64,000 nt of DNA. It comes from an uncultured delta proteobacterium (lineage in GTDB: Bacteria; Desulfobacterota; Syntrophia; Syntrophales; Smithellaceae). The stretch's first letter is position 1; each line of letters starts with the position of its first letter. Under the pieces are notes generated by a model that saw nothing but the letters and a program-made list of their open reading frames with translations, ran no database searches and was not told the origin of the DNA. The stretch is from positions 1 to 64,000 of the forward strand of contig CAIVQG010000045.1 in assembly GCA_903907985.1 (NCBI GenBank), in the 5' to 3' direction. Shown in pieces: positions 43,796-53,129 of the stretch. A program made the translations under genes and the position numbers.

Positions 43796-44590
43796 TCAGC
43801 GCAATGCCTGTTTGATTTTGCTGACATATCCGGCAACAACTTTTACCAACTCCGGATTATTTCTGTTTTCATCAATCATTCTAACTACGGCGCTGCCAAT
43901 GACGATGCCGTCGGCTAGTAGCCCGATTTCCCTGGCCTGTTCAGGTGTTGCGATACCGAAGCCAACAGCTACGGGCAGTTTTGTAATTTTCTCTATTCTA
44001 TCCACTGCTATTTTGATGTCGGCAATGACTGGCGCTGCCGTGCCGGTAATGCCGGTAATGGAAACGTAATAGATAAATCCGGCAGTTTGAGCCGCAATCT
44101 GCCGCTCTCTAGCGGAGCCGGTTGTCGGCGCAATCAGCGAGATAAAATCAATACCCGCTGCATCCGAATATTGGCGCAGTTCGCGGGCTTCTTCCGGCGG
44201 CAAATCAACGACCAGAACTCCATCGACACCATCTTTTTGGGCGGCTAAAGCAAACTTTTTTGTACCGTAAGCAAAAATCGGATTGAAATAACCGAAAAGA
44301 ACAATGGGAATCTGCGACACCTGACGTAATTCACCGATCATCTCTAAAATACCGGCCAGCGTTGTGCCGTTTTTCAGAGCGCGCTGTGCTGCTGCCTGAA
44401 TAACGGGGCCGTCGGCGGTAGGATCGGAAAAGGGAATGCCGATTTCCAGAATATCCGCGCCTGCTGTCTCCATGGCGAGAATTAATTCTTTTGTCACAGC
44501 CAGTGACGGATCACCGGCTGTTAAATAGATGATCAGCGCTTTTTCCTTCTTTGCGCGCAAAGTATGAAATTTTTCTGATATGCGGCTCAT
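43796..44590 (-). CDS. trpA: Tryptophan synthase alpha chain
   Basis: A 264-residue TIM barrel. The catalytic Glu is in ILEIGIPFSDPTADGP, with the Asp in GVLVVDLPPEE. It splits indole-3-glycerol phosphate to indole and glyceraldehyde-3-phosphate. It is the last gene of the leftward trp operon, 139 bp after trpB. That spacer contains GC-rich inverted repeats of a type also seen before trpE. Confidence 0.97.
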   Translation of the reverse strand: MSRISEKFHTLRAKKEKALIIYLTAGDPSLAVTKELILAMETAGADILEIGIPFSDPTADGPVIQAAAQRALKNGTTLAGILEMIGELRQVSQIPIVLFGYFNPIFAYGTKKFALAAQKDGVDGVLVVDLPPEEARELRQYSDAAGIDFISLIAPTTGSARERQIAAQTAGFIYYVSITGITGTAAPVIADIKIAVDRIEKITKLPVAVGFGIATPEQAREIGLLADGIVIGSAVVRMIDENRNNPELVKVVAGYVSKIKQALR

Positions 44591-44729
44591 AATGTATTTA
44601 GCTCCTTCTCTGTCCTCATCGCAATTGATTCTTTCCTCTCCACCCGCGGGAGAGGATTAAGGTGAGGGGCATCTTGTATTTTCACCCTCCCTTTATCCCT
44701 TCCCTCGAGGGAGGGAAGTTAAATTGATG
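44591..44729. repeat. trpB-trpA spacer with small palindromic repeats
   Basis: CCTCTCCACCCGCGGGAGAGG and CTTCCCTCGAGGGAGGGAAG are hairpin-forming repeats. A related form (CCCCTTGTGGGAGGGG) lies in the trpE-trpG spacer near 49030. Confidence 0.6.
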
Positions 44730-45917
44730 CTACAGTAATTTTTCCTCAATTATCGTCTGTGCATCTTTATCGCCGCGTCCGGAAAGACAAATCACGATGA
44801 TTTTATTTTTTGCCATTTTCGGGGCGATCTTCATAGCGTAGGCCAGCGCGTGCGCACTCTCCAAAGCGGGAATTATTCCCTCCTGAAGAGATAAGAAAGA
44901 AAATGCGGCAACTGCTTCTCTATCCGTCACTGTCACGTAGTTAACTCTTTTAATGGAATGGAAGTAGGCATGCTCCGGGCCGACTCCCGGATAATCCAGC
45001 CCTGCTGCAATGGAGTAAGCATCGCGCACCTGGCCGTGATCGTCTTGCAGCAAATATGTTTTATTTCCATGCAGCACACCGACTTTTCCGGCATTGATAC
45101 TCGCCGAATGTTGGGAAGTATTCAAACCATGACCTGCAGCTTCCACTCCGTACATGGCAATATCCTTTTCATTACGGAAAGGATAAAACATGCCCATCGC
45201 GTTTGAGCCTCCGCCCACACAGGCCACCAGTACATCGGGATTCCGCCCCGCGATTTTTCGAATTTGCTTTTTCGTTTCTTTCCCGATGACCGACTGAAAA
45301 TTGCGCACCATCTGCGGGTAGGGATGCGGGCCGGCCGTTGTTCCGATAATGTAAAATGTATCGCGCACACTGGAAACCCAGTAACGCATGGCTTCATTCA
45401 TGGCGTCTTTGAGCGTTGCTGTACCGCTGGAAACCGGAACAACTTGGGCTCCTAATATTTTCATCCGGAAAACATTGGGTGCCTGACGGCGAATATCCTC
45501 TTCGCCCATGAATATCCGGCACTCCATGCCGAAAAGTGCCGCCACCGTCGCCGTGGCCACGCCATGCTGGCCCGCACCGGTTTCGGCAATTACTTTTTTC
45601 TTGCCCATGCGGCGCGCGAGCAATGCCTGTCCCAGCGTGTTATTGATTTTGTGCGAACCGGTATGATTCAGGTCTTCGCGCTTGAGATAAATTTTAGCTC
45701 CGCCCAGGGCCTTTGTCATTCTGGCGGCAAAATAAAGCGGCGTTTCCCTGCCGGCATAATCCTGCTGATAACAGGATAATTCCTTCCGGAAAGTTTTATC
45801 TTTTTGCGCTGCCTTATAGGCTTCTTGCAGCTCAATTAATGCAGGCATTAAAGTTTCGGCCGCATACCGGCCCCCGAAAATGCCAAAGTGTCCGTATTTG
45901 TCCGGTTGATTCTTCAT
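44730..45917 (-). CDS. trpB: Tryptophan synthase beta chain
   Basis: A 395-residue PLP enzyme. The PLP Lys lies in [16 protein letters not shown] and the phosphate loop is [21 protein letters not shown] and the C-terminal CLSGRGDKD are typical of TrpB1. It joins indole and serine to tryptophan. Its ATG overlaps the trpF stop by one base (TAATG), so the two are translationally coupled. Confidence 0.97.
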   Translation of the reverse strand: MKNQPDKYGHFGIFGGRYAAETLMPALIELQEAYKAAQKDKTFRKELSCYQQDYAGRETPLYFAARMTKALGGAKIYLKREDLNHTGSHKINNTLGQALLARRMGKKKVIAETGAGQHGVATATVAALFGMECRIFMGEEDIRRQAPNVFRMKILGAQVVPVSSGTATLKDAMNEAMRYWVSSVRDTFYIIGTTAGPHPYPQMVRNFQSVIGKETKKQIRKIAGRNPDVLVACVGGGSNAMGMFYPFRNEKDIAMYGVEAAGHGLNTSQHSASINAGKVGVLHGNKTYLLQDDHGQVRDAYSIAAGLDYPGVGPEHAYFHSIKRVNYVTVTDREAVAAFSFLSLQEGIIPALESAHALAYAMKIAPKMAKNKIIVICLSGRGDKDAQTIIEEKLL

Positions 45918-46579
45918 TATCTTCCCCTCTTCGTAAATATTAATTCCATTTCCTTATGTCCGGCAGCGGCACGCCGAATAACATCAAATATTCTTGCCAG
46001 TTTTTCATGATCCTTCTTCCCCGGTTTTATTTCCACGCCGCTGTTTATGTCCAGAGCATGGGGTACGACTTTCTCCAGAGCCTCGCAAACATTATTCTCG
46101 TTTAAGCCGCCGGCTAAGATGAGTGGTTTTTTGCTCTTTAACTGCAAGGCCAAATCCCAGTTTGACTTTTTACCGGTACCGCCATAAAGACCGGCATGGC
46201 GGCTATCAGTAAGAATTGCAGCAGCATTGTATCGGACGGCATTTTGTAAATCATTTTCATCACACAACTCAACAGCCTTAATAATAATCTTGGACGAGAA
46301 ATCCTGACAATATTCAACGGATTCATCACCCTGAAGCTGAATAAAATCGAGATCGCATAACTCAGCTATCTTTTTTACTTCTTTCGTGTCTTCGTTAACA
46401 AAGACACCGATGCTCACAATGTTTAAGGGCAATTTCTTAATAATCAGTCTGGCTTGTTCGGGCGCAATATAGCGGGGAGAAGGCGGATAAAATATAAAAC
46501 CCAGAGCGTCAGAGCCGCAGGAAGCAGCGCACAATGCATCTTCAATATTAGTTATGCCGCATATTTTAATTTGCGTCAT
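45917..46579 (-). CDS. trpF: Phosphoribosylanthranilate isomerase
   Basis: A 220-residue TIM barrel that begins with IKICGITN (catalytic Cys) and has the general acid in [16 protein letters not shown]. It isomerises phosphoribosylanthranilate to CdRP. It overlaps trpC by 14 bp and trpB by 1 bp. It is separate from trpC here, not fused as in enterics. Confidence 0.95.
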   Translation of the reverse strand: MTQIKICGITNIEDALCAASCGSDALGFIFYPPSPRYIAPEQARLIIKKLPLNIVSIGVFVNEDTKEVKKIAELCDLDFIQLQGDESVEYCQDFSSKIIIKAVELCDENDLQNAVRYNAAAILTDSRHAGLYGGTGKKSNWDLALQLKSKKPLILAGGLNENNVCEALEKVVPHALDINSGVEIKPGKKDHEKLARIFDVIRRAAAGHKEMELIFTKRGR

Positions 46580-47354
46580 TGTATGGCTCTCCCCGGAATT
46601 CTTTTAATTTCTTCCCGATGTCTGCGGCGGTAACCAGGGCTTCACCAATCAAAAAAGAGGAAATTCCTGCCTGCGCAATATTTTCAATATCGGCTCTGGT
46701 GTTAATCGCGCTTTCCGCAACCGTTATTATTCCTGCGGGTACAAAGCGCGCTAGCTCTTTGCAGGTGCTTATATCCGTAACGAAGGTATCGAGATTCCTG
46801 TTGTTAATGCCGACAATATCAGCGCCGGCAGCCAGAGCATTTTCCATCTCGGCGGCGGTGTGGACTTCGGTGAGCGCGGCAAGTCCCATTTCCCGCGTCA
46901 GCGCAATGAATTCGCCGAGCCTTGCCCCCAGAATACGGGCAATGAGTAGCACGGCATCGGCTCCGATGGCCCGGCTTTCATAGATTTGATAAGGGTCAAT
47001 AATAAAATCCTTCCGCAAAAGCGGCAGTTTTACTTCGTTGCGAATTTGTGTCAGATATTTTTTATGCCCCATAAAATATTTTTCATCCGTCAGAACAGAG
47101 ATCGCTGCCGCACCGTATTTTTCATAGGTGATGGCGATATTTACCGGATCAAAATGTTCCAAAAGCCTCCCACGGGAAGGGGAAGCACATTTAACTTCGG
47201 CAATGATTGCGCAGGAACTACCGCTGATCGCCGTTTTGAAATTTCGGCAGGGCGCAAGCCCCTTTACTGCATTTAGCAAATCAGCAAACGGCATATTCTG
47301 CTTTAGCTGCGCCACTTCTTCTCTTTTTGTTGCCACAATCTTGTCTAAAATCAT
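46566..47354 (-). CDS. trpC: Indole-3-glycerol phosphate synthase
   Basis: A 262-residue TIM barrel with IAEVKCASPSRG, LRKDFIIDPYQIYES and ITVAESAINTRADI. It closes the indole ring on CdRP. It overlaps trpF by 14 bp. Its upstream 54-bp spacer to trpD contains a short tandem repeat. Confidence 0.96.
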   Translation of the reverse strand: MILDKIVATKREEVAQLKQNMPFADLLNAVKGLAPCRNFKTAISGSSCAIIAEVKCASPSRGRLLEHFDPVNIAITYEKYGAAAISVLTDEKYFMGHKKYLTQIRNEVKLPLLRKDFIIDPYQIYESRAIGADAVLLIARILGARLGEFIALTREMGLAALTEVHTAAEMENALAAGADIVGINNRNLDTFVTDISTCKELARFVPAGIITVAESAINTRADIENIAQAGISSFLIGEALVTAADIGKKLKEFRGEPYNDAN

Positions 47355-47359
47355 CAGTC

Positions 47360-47400
47360 TTACCTTCAGCCCTCAGCCTTCAGTCTTCAGTCTTCAGCCA
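47360..47400. repeat. Short tandem repeat in the trpD-trpC spacer
   Basis: Repeats of CTTCAG with CC/TC/TT spacers (cttcagccctcagccttcag, then tcttcagtcttcagcc) form a microsatellite-like tract of about 40 bp just upstream of trpC. Confidence 0.6.
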
Positions 47401-47408
47401 AGCAGCCT

Positions 47409-48419
47409 TTAGCTGTTGCTCAGTTCAATGAGTTGCTGTAGCTTTTTGACAGCGGCCCCGCTATCAATACAATCTTCCGCTATCTTGATTCCTTCTTTAA
47501 TGTCTTCGGCTTTTTCTCCGGCGATAATCGCCAGTGCGGCGTTAAGGATAACAACGTCACGACAAGCTCCGCTTTTCGAGGTCAAGACATCTTTAACTAT
47601 TTGGGCATTGAGCGCAGAATCACCGCCGCGAATGTCTTCCAGAGGATATGTCTGGCCGAAGTAATCAATGGGATTAATGTTGTAAGTTCTGATAATGCCG
47701 TATTTGAGTTCCGCCACCCTCGTTTCGCCGGATACTGTAATTTCGTCGAGTCCATCGGAACCGTGCACAACGAAAGCTCTTTTCGTTCCCATATTCTTTA
47801 ACACTCCGGCGAACATTTCGGTGAGCTGCGGATCATAAACACCCAGCAGCTGGGCTGTGGCTCCCGCCGGATTAGTCAACGGACCCAGCATGTTAAATAT
47901 TGTGCGGATGCCGATTTCCCGACGTGGCCCGATAGCGTATTTCATTGCCCCGTGCAGTTTTGGTGCAAACAAAAAGCCGATGCCGATTTGCTGGATGCAT
48001 TCTTCCACTATCTCCTGACCGGCGCTGACGTTGACACCGAGAGCTTCCAGGACATCGGCGCTGCCGCAAGCACTGGATACAGCCCGATTACCGTGCTTGG
48101 CAACCGTGATACCGGCTGCCGCTACCACAAAGGCTGTCGTTGTCGAAATATTGAAAGTATTTAAACGATCGCCGCCGGTACCGCAGGTATCAACGATAGT
48201 CGTAGCGCAGGCATTGACGTGTGTTGCTTTCTGGCGCATTATTCGGGCCGCACCGGTAACTTCTTCGACCGTTTCTCCTTTCATCCGCAGTGCGGTTATC
48301 AGCGACCCGATCTGAGCCGGTGTGGCCTGGCCTTCCATTATTTCTTCCATCGCCGCCATCATTTCGGCTTCGCTTAAATCTATTTTCTGCACTGCCTTGT
48401 CAATAGCTTCCTTTATCAT
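47409..48419 (-). CDS. trpD: Anthranilate phosphoribosyltransferase
   Basis: A 336-residue enzyme. The PRPP loop is in [17 protein letters not shown], and [15 protein letters not shown] and the helix around [18 protein letters not shown] are conserved. It adds phosphoribose to anthranilate. It starts 2 bp after the trpG stop. It is not fused to trpG. Confidence 0.97.
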   Translation of the reverse strand: MIKEAIDKAVQKIDLSEAEMMAAMEEIMEGQATPAQIGSLITALRMKGETVEEVTGAARIMRQKATHVNACATTIVDTCGTGGDRLNTFNISTTTAFVVAAAGITVAKHGNRAVSSACGSADVLEALGVNVSAGQEIVEECIQQIGIGFLFAPKLHGAMKYAIGPRREIGIRTIFNMLGPLTNPAGATAQLLGVYDPQLTEMFAGVLKNMGTKRAFVVHGSDGLDEITVSGETRVAELKYGIIRTYNINPIDYFGQTYPLEDIRGGDSALNAQIVKDVLTSKSGACRDVVILNAALAIIAGEKAEDIKEGIKIAEDCIDSGAAVKKLQQLIELSNS

Positions 48420-48421
48420 GA

Positions 48422-49009
48422 TTAATTCTCCTTGCGTCCGGTATATTGCAGAAAGTTTTTAAGAATTCTTTTGCCCTGCGGTGTCAGCACCGATTCGGGA
48501 TGAAATTGAATTCCCTCCACCGGGTATTGCTTGTGCCGCAAACCCATGATTTCCCCTTCCTCTGTTTCGGCACTTATTTCCAGGCAAGCAGGAAGTGTCT
48601 CTTTATTTACAATCAGGGAATGATAGCGCCCGGCGGAAAAGGGATTGGGCAGGCCAGCAAAAATGGTTTTGGAGTCATGGCGGACCATCGAGGTTTTGCC
48701 GTGCATGATACGCTGGGCCCGGATAATTTCTCCGCCTAAGGCAAAGGCAATGGATTGATGCCCAAGACAGATGCCCATAATAGGGACTGATGTATAAAAG
48801 TTGCGGACAACTTCCACGGTGATCCCTGCTTCCCGGGGCGAGCGCGGTCCCGGCGAGAGAAAAATCGCCTGTGGCTGGAGCTTGTTTATTTCATCCAATG
48901 TAATCTTGTCATTGCGGAATACCCGCACGTCTTCACCCATTTGCCCCAGATACTGGACAATGTTGAATGTGAAGGAATCGTAATTGTCAATCATCAAAAT
49001 CATCTTCAT
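48422..49009 (-). CDS. trpG: Anthranilate synthase component II (glutamine amidotransferase)
   Basis: A 195-residue class I amidotransferase. The nucleophile Cys is in MGICLGHQ, and the His and Glu are in QFHPES. It supplies ammonia to TrpE. It could also serve PabB. The first codons could be ATG 49009 or 49003 ([11 protein letters not shown]). A short hairpin-bearing spacer separates it from trpE. Confidence 0.95.
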   Translation of the reverse strand: MKMILMIDNYDSFTFNIVQYLGQMGEDVRVFRNDKITLDEINKLQPQAIFLSPGPRSPREAGITVEVVRNFYTSVPIMGICLGHQSIAFALGGEIIRAQRIMHGKTSMVRHDSKTIFAGLPNPFSAGRYHSLIVNKETLPACLEISAETEEGEIMGLRHKQYPVEGIQFHPESVLTPQGKRILKNFLQYTGRKEN

Positions 49010-49070
49010 TTCTCCAAAAAAACTTCCCCGCCCCTTGTGGGAGGGGATTGAGGGGATGGGTTATAAAGAA

Positions 49071-50555
49071 TTACTTGCCATTCTTTATAACAAAGCCGCC
49101 CGCAGCCAGACGTACCGCCTGGAACATGGCGCCGGCCTTGTTTAATGACTCCTGATACTCCAGTGCAGGTACGGAATCGTGGACAATCCCGGCGCCGGCC
49201 TGAATATAAATATGCCCGTCTTTCAGCAGCATTGTCCGGATGGTAATGCAGAGATCCATATTGCCGCTGAAACTGAAATAGCCGACCGCGCCGCCGTAAG
49301 TTCCGCGCGCGTCGGGCTCGAGTTCATCGATAATTTCCATTGCCCGGATTTTCGGCGCGCCGGTTAAAGTGCCGGCAGGGAAGGTAGCCGCAAGGACATC
49401 GAAAGCGTCACGGCCTTTTGCCAGCTGGGCGCGGATATTGGATACCAGATGCATCACATGGGAGTATTTCTCCACGACCATATACTGATTTACCTGCACC
49501 GAGCCGGTTTGGGCAACGCGCCCCAGATCATTTCGTCCTAGATCAACCAGCATTACATGCTCGGCGCGTTCCTTTTCATCGGACAACAGCTCATCGGAAA
49601 GTTGCCGGTCTTCCTGCTCCGTCTTGCCTCTTTTTCGTGTGCCGGCGATCGGCCGCAGTTCCATTGTTTGTTCTTCCAGGCGCACCATGACTTCCGGTGA
49701 AGAGCCGATCAGCTTTATATCATTCAGTTTCAGAAAGAACAAATAGGGTGAAGGATTGACGAAGCGCAACGCCCGGTAAAGATCAACCGGATTAGACCGG
49801 CACTCGCTTTGAAAGCGTTGGGAGAGCACTACCTGAATGGCATCGCCGGCTGTGATGTATTCCTTTGCTTTTTCCACAATATCCTCATATTGACTCTCTG
49901 TCATGTTGGAGGTGAAGGATACTGCAGAATATTTTTCCGGATGAACGGCGGGTAGAAATAACGTTTTGATCATATCTTCGATCTTTCGGCAGGAAGCGGC
50001 GTAACAATCTTCCAGTGACTCCGCCTCTTCGGTAAAAGCGCAGGCAACCACTTTAATCGTATGCCGGACGTTATCAAAAATCATCATGGAATCGCTGATG
50101 ACAAAGATTGCTTCATCCAGTCCCGGATCATCAATCTTTCCACCGGGAAGTTTTTCAAAATAGCGCACCATGTCATAACCTAAGTAACCGACTGCGCCGC
50201 CGTAAAACCGCGGCAGGCCGGGAACAGATACAGGCTGGTAGCGGCCCAACAAATCCCGCAAATATTGCAGAGGATCACCATTGTGCGGACTTTTCGTTAC
50301 TTTGCCTTTTTCCGTAATGATTACTTCCGCTCCGTGCACCTGAAAAACAACGCCGGCATCGGTGCCAAGAAACGAATATCGCCCCCATTTCTCGCCGCCT
50401 TCAACGCTTTCCAGCAGATAGACATGATCCTTCTCCTGCAATTTCATTAAAACTGAAACCGGTGTTTCCACATCGGCTAATATTTCCCGGTAAACAGGAA
50501 TAAGATTTCCTCTTTTCGCCATGCGGGCAAATTCTTCAAAACTGGGTTCGTACAT
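49071..50555 (-). CDS. trpE: Anthranilate synthase component I
   Basis: A 494-residue chorismate enzyme from the ATG at 50555, chosen because AAGGAG lies 10 nt upstream. LLES in VYLLESVEGGEKWGRYSF is the Trp feedback site, so the enzyme is probably inhibited by tryptophan. The C-terminal chorismate domain has PAGTLTGAPKIRAMEI and YGGAVGYFSFSGN. It is the first structural gene, about 130 bp after the leader peptide stop, and is controlled by attenuation. Confidence 0.97.
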   Translation of the reverse strand: MYEPSFEEFARMAKRGNLIPVYREILADVETPVSVLMKLQEKDHVYLLESVEGGEKWGRYSFLGTDAGVVFQVHGAEVIITEKGKVTKSPHNGDPLQYLRDLLGRYQPVSVPGLPRFYGGAVGYLGYDMVRYFEKLPGGKIDDPGLDEAIFVISDSMMIFDNVRHTIKVVACAFTEEAESLEDCYAASCRKIEDMIKTLFLPAVHPEKYSAVSFTSNMTESQYEDIVEKAKEYITAGDAIQVVLSQRFQSECRSNPVDLYRALRFVNPSPYLFFLKLNDIKLIGSSPEVMVRLEEQTMELRPIAGTRKRGKTEQEDRQLSDELLSDEKERAEHVMLVDLGRNDLGRVAQTGSVQVNQYMVVEKYSHVMHLVSNIRAQLAKGRDAFDVLAATFPAGTLTGAPKIRAMEIIDELEPDARGTYGGAVGYFSFSGNMDLCITIRTMLLKDGHIYIQAGAGIVHDSVPALEYQESLNKAGAMFQAVRLAAGGFVIKNGK

Positions 50556-50585
50556 TATTGATTTCTCCTTGTTCGTTAAAATAAA

Positions 50586-50615
50586 AAAGGCCATGAGTTT
50601 TAATTCACGGCCTTT
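50586..50615 (-). terminator. trp leader terminator 2
   Basis: On the minus strand AAAGGCCGTGA pairs with TCATGGCCTTT, then TTTATTTTAA. It sits about 30 bp before trpE and below the first terminator, as a second barrier to read-through. Confidence 0.75.
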
Positions 50616-50629
50616 GCAGATTACTGGAA

Positions 50630-50669
50630 ATAAAAAAGCCGTGAAGACCTGAGAGGTTCTCCACGGCTT
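50630..50669 (-). terminator. trp leader terminator 1 (attenuator)
   Basis: On the minus strand AAGCCGTGGAGAACCT pairs with AGGTCTTCACGGCTT (one mismatch and one wobble), then TTTTTATTT. It follows the leader peptide stop by about 23 nt. This is the likely attenuator, whose folding depends on ribosome position at the Trp codons. Confidence 0.82.
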
Positions 50670-50691
50670 AGATTTTAATTAATAAAAAAGA

Positions 50692-50769
50692 TCAGCGGCG
50701 GACACACCCCTCCATGAGGTTCCACCACCACCAACCATTCAAAGATACTGTGATAATTTTCTTTTCCAT
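50692..50769 (-). CDS. trpL: trp operon leader peptide
   Basis: A 25-residue peptide, read on the minus strand from an ATG at 50769 with GGGAAGTG just upstream, to TGA at 50694-50692. It contains four consecutive Trp codons (TGG four times) in NGWWWWN at residues 11-17. Tandem terminator hairpins follow. This is the classic organisation for translational attenuation: ribosome stalling at the Trp codons under starvation would prevent the terminator. Confidence 0.85.
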   Translation of the reverse strand: MEKKIITVSLNGWWWWNLMEGCVRR

Positions 50770-50795
50770 AAACACTTCCCAATAAAGTTGATTGC

Positions 50796-50824
50796 CCTAT
50801 AGCAATATTTAAAAAAGCTGTCAA
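50796..50824 (-). promoter_or_regulatory. trp operon sigma-70 promoter
   Basis: TTGACA (50824-50819) and TATAGG (50801-50796) are separated by 17 bp on the minus strand, about 27 bp before the leader ATG. The -35 overlaps the TGA stop of the upstream acyl-CoA dehydrogenase gene. ATTGC/GCAAT around the -10 forms a small inverted repeat, but no TrpR box is recognised. Confidence 0.75.
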
Positions 50825-52425
50825 CAATTTTTCGCAATTTCGAATTCTTGCAGGGCCAGATCTTGATAGGCGTGGAAGAAATTGTGGCAGAATACATCCC
50901 ATCTCCGGCAGACCTCCATGGTCTTGTCATCCAGGTGGAACAGATCGCTATGGGAGAGGAGCTCGGTCATCTCTTTCACCAGCTCTCCTCTACGTGCCTC
51001 GTCAAGCCCGGCCAGGTTATTTTCGATGAAGTCCGCCGGTTTGTACCAGTCGGCGACGCGTTGCAGATCACGGTGCATCTGTGTGAGCAGCACGTTGCGC
51101 GGCCCTTCCCATAGTTCGTTGATGGCGGCATCGCGATAGAGACGGGGCAGACTGGAGAAGTCCTCCATCACACCGTGGCCGCCGAAGATGGACATGGCCA
51201 TGCGGATGACGTCCGTGCAGTCCCAGGAAGCCGCAAGTTTCTGGAGCATGATGAGTTCGCGGATGTCAAAGCGTTTCTTACGGGCCGCTTCCGGTTCATC
51301 AGTCGCCAGACCGCCCTTAATGCCCCCTTCGAGTGAGAGGAATTCCCGGTATAGCTTAAACGCACCGGCTGTTGTCCGCTTTGCTGTATGGTCAATGGCG
51401 GCCAGCTGGCCTGCGACCATCGGGAACTGGCCGATCTTCAGACCGAATGCCTCGCGGAGTTCAGCGTATTTCCTGGCTTCCCGGACGGCCCGGGTCATGG
51501 AGGCGGCGGCGGAAAGTCCGACAGTAAGGCGTGAGTAAGTCAGAACGATGCCCACGACATTGGCCACGCCTTTGTCCAAGGGACCTACAGGGTAGGCGAC
51601 AGCGCCGTTGAAGGTGAGTTCGCCCGTGGTCAGTTCGCTTGTCCCCATCTTCCACTTGATCCGGTCGATGGTGTAGCCGTTGCGGATTTCCTTTTCCTTG
51701 TCGCCGGGCAGCCATGAAGGCAGGACAAACAAGGCCACCTTGTCTGAGTCCTTCGGTTTGGCAGTAACGACGCAGTAGTCCGCGTGGGTGGCGGAGCAGA
51801 AGAATTTTGTCCCGTACAACCGCCACACGCCGCCTTCCTCCACGGCCTCGAGGAGATTGGCCGGGACGTCGGAGCCGCCCTGGATTTCCGACAGGTACTG
51901 GGCGCCGATGGCTAACCGCCCATCGATCCCCTCCTTGCAGTCTTGGAGGATGGCCTTTGTCTCGGGAGTGTCGGCAAATTTTTCCAGGATCATGACGAGG
52001 CCTTCCGTACAGGTGATGGGACAGGCCACGCAGGCTTCGCCGTTCTGGTAGATGAGATACATTTTAATGAGCTTTTCCCAGGGTGTAGTTTGCGCGGAGA
52101 AGAAGGCCTCCGCGAAGACTTCCTGCTCAAGGATTTCGGTTTCCCCGGGGCGGCAGATCCGGTCGATCCGGCGGTGATGGCCGTCGTAGTGCATCATGAA
52201 CGGGCGTTTCTCCGGAAGTGCGATCCGTTCGGCCAGGTCTCGCCACCTAAACGATGCTTTCAGCGAGACCGATCGGGCGGTGGCGTCTACCTTTTCCCAG
52301 GCGTTGCCGGTGAAGTGGCGGACAACCTTCTGGATGAAGGGATCGTCGCCGTAGTAATCCACGCCTTGTCTCCAGGTGAGGAATTCGTCGAAATTATATG
52401 GATTGTTACGATCGGGCAATGACAT
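50821..52425 (-). CDS. Acyl-CoA dehydrogenase, AidB-like/large type
   Basis: A 534-residue flavin acyl-CoA dehydrogenase, longer than the usual 380-residue type, with an N-terminal extension of about 70 residues and a C-terminal helical tail. Motifs are YLSEIQGGSDVPANL, KWKMGTSELTTGEL and MSIFGGHGVMEDFSS. The catalytic Glu440 lies in NELWEGPRN, the canonical position. GGAGG precedes the ATG. It follows the shortened acyl-CoA synthetase gene by 9 bp, under the TetR-type operator. Its substrate is unknown; the family includes AidB, which binds DNA. Confidence 0.88.
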   Translation of the reverse strand: MSLPDRNNPYNFDEFLTWRQGVDYYGDDPFIQKVVRHFTGNAWEKVDATARSVSLKASFRWRDLAERIALPEKRPFMMHYDGHHRRIDRICRPGETEILEQEVFAEAFFSAQTTPWEKLIKMYLIYQNGEACVACPITCTEGLVMILEKFADTPETKAILQDCKEGIDGRLAIGAQYLSEIQGGSDVPANLLEAVEEGGVWRLYGTKFFCSATHADYCVVTAKPKDSDKVALFVLPSWLPGDKEKEIRNGYTIDRIKWKMGTSELTTGELTFNGAVAYPVGPLDKGVANVVGIVLTYSRLTVGLSAAASMTRAVREARKYAELREAFGLKIGQFPMVAGQLAAIDHTAKRTTAGAFKLYREFLSLEGGIKGGLATDEPEAARKKRFDIRELIMLQKLAASWDCTDVIRMAMSIFGGHGVMEDFSSLPRLYRDAAINELWEGPRNVLLTQMHRDLQRVADWYKPADFIENNLAGLDEARRGELVKEMTELLSHSDLFHLDDKTMEVCRRWDVFCHNFFHAYQDLALQEFEIAKNC

Positions 52426-52434
52426 GTGAACCTC

Positions 52435-53028
52435 CTAATTGATTTGTTTGCGCAGCTCTTTTTTCAACACCTTGCCGACGGCATTTTTCGGAATGGCGTC
52501 GATGAAGCGGATCTCGCGGACGCATTTATAGCCGGCCAGGTTTTGGCGGCACAGGGACATGATCTCCTGCTCCGAAACCGTAACATCCACCTTTTTTACA
52601 ATGAAGGCCAGAGGAATTTCGCCCCATTTGGCATCGGGTTTGCCCACAACAGCGACTTCCGCAACGCCGGGATGCCCCTTGATGACCTGCTCCAATTCGG
52701 CCGGATAGATGTTTTCGCTTCCGCTGATGATCATGTCCTTCAACCGGTCGACTACCGAGAGAAACCCCTCTTCATCGATCTTGCCAAGGTCACCGGACCG
52801 GTAATAACTGTTCCAGATCACTGCCGCCGTGGCCTCCTCGTTGTTCTTGCAGAAAACGGCGATGCGGTCTCCCGAACGGATACCTCGTTTTATCAGCAAT
52901 GCGGCAAAACGGTTGGCCCGCTCGTTTACATCCCGAAAGTTGTACCGATAGTTATCGCCTATAAATGCCTCCATCCCGGGGTTGAGATAAGCGCGGTTAG
53001 AAAGAAGTTGACCGATATTGATTTTCAT
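52435..53028 (-). pseudogene. Acyl-CoA synthetase with large in-frame internal deletion
   Basis: The 197-residue reading frame consists of the first 65 or so residues of an ANL ligase (ends SGDRIAVFCKNNEE) joined directly to its C-terminal part (ATAAVIWNSYYRSGDLGKIDEEGF). The adenylate-binding YTSGTTG region and about 300 residues are missing. The C-terminal hinge and the catalytic Lys in KNAVGKVLKK remain. A good AGGAGG and promoter precede it, so a chimeric protein may still be made. It cannot bind ATP in the usual way. It may be a pseudogene or a repurposed fragment. Confidence 0.85.
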
Positions 53029-53060
53029 AATATTCCTCCTGTTAGATCTAGGTCTTTGTT

Positions 53061-53103
53061 GTAACCAGTGGTTATATTATAAACCAACGGTTACAATTGT
53101 CAA
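53061..53103 (-). promoter_or_regulatory. Promoter and TetR-type operator of the acyl-CoA operon
   Basis: On the minus strand, TTGACA (53103-53098) and TATAAT (53081-53076) have a 16-bp spacer. Over it lies a long inverted repeat, GTAACCAGTGGTT (53061-53073) with AACCAACGGTTAC (53082-53094), 11 of 13 positions matching. The TetR gene diverges immediately. Binding would block the promoter. Confidence 0.75.
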
Positions 53104-53129
53104 TCATTTTTTATGGGGGATAAGGTACA

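Noticed and set aside
50675-50902. 75-codon minus-strand frame over the trp leader
   Set aside because: It runs across the end of the acyl-CoA dehydrogenase gene and the trp promoter in a different frame from the leader peptide.
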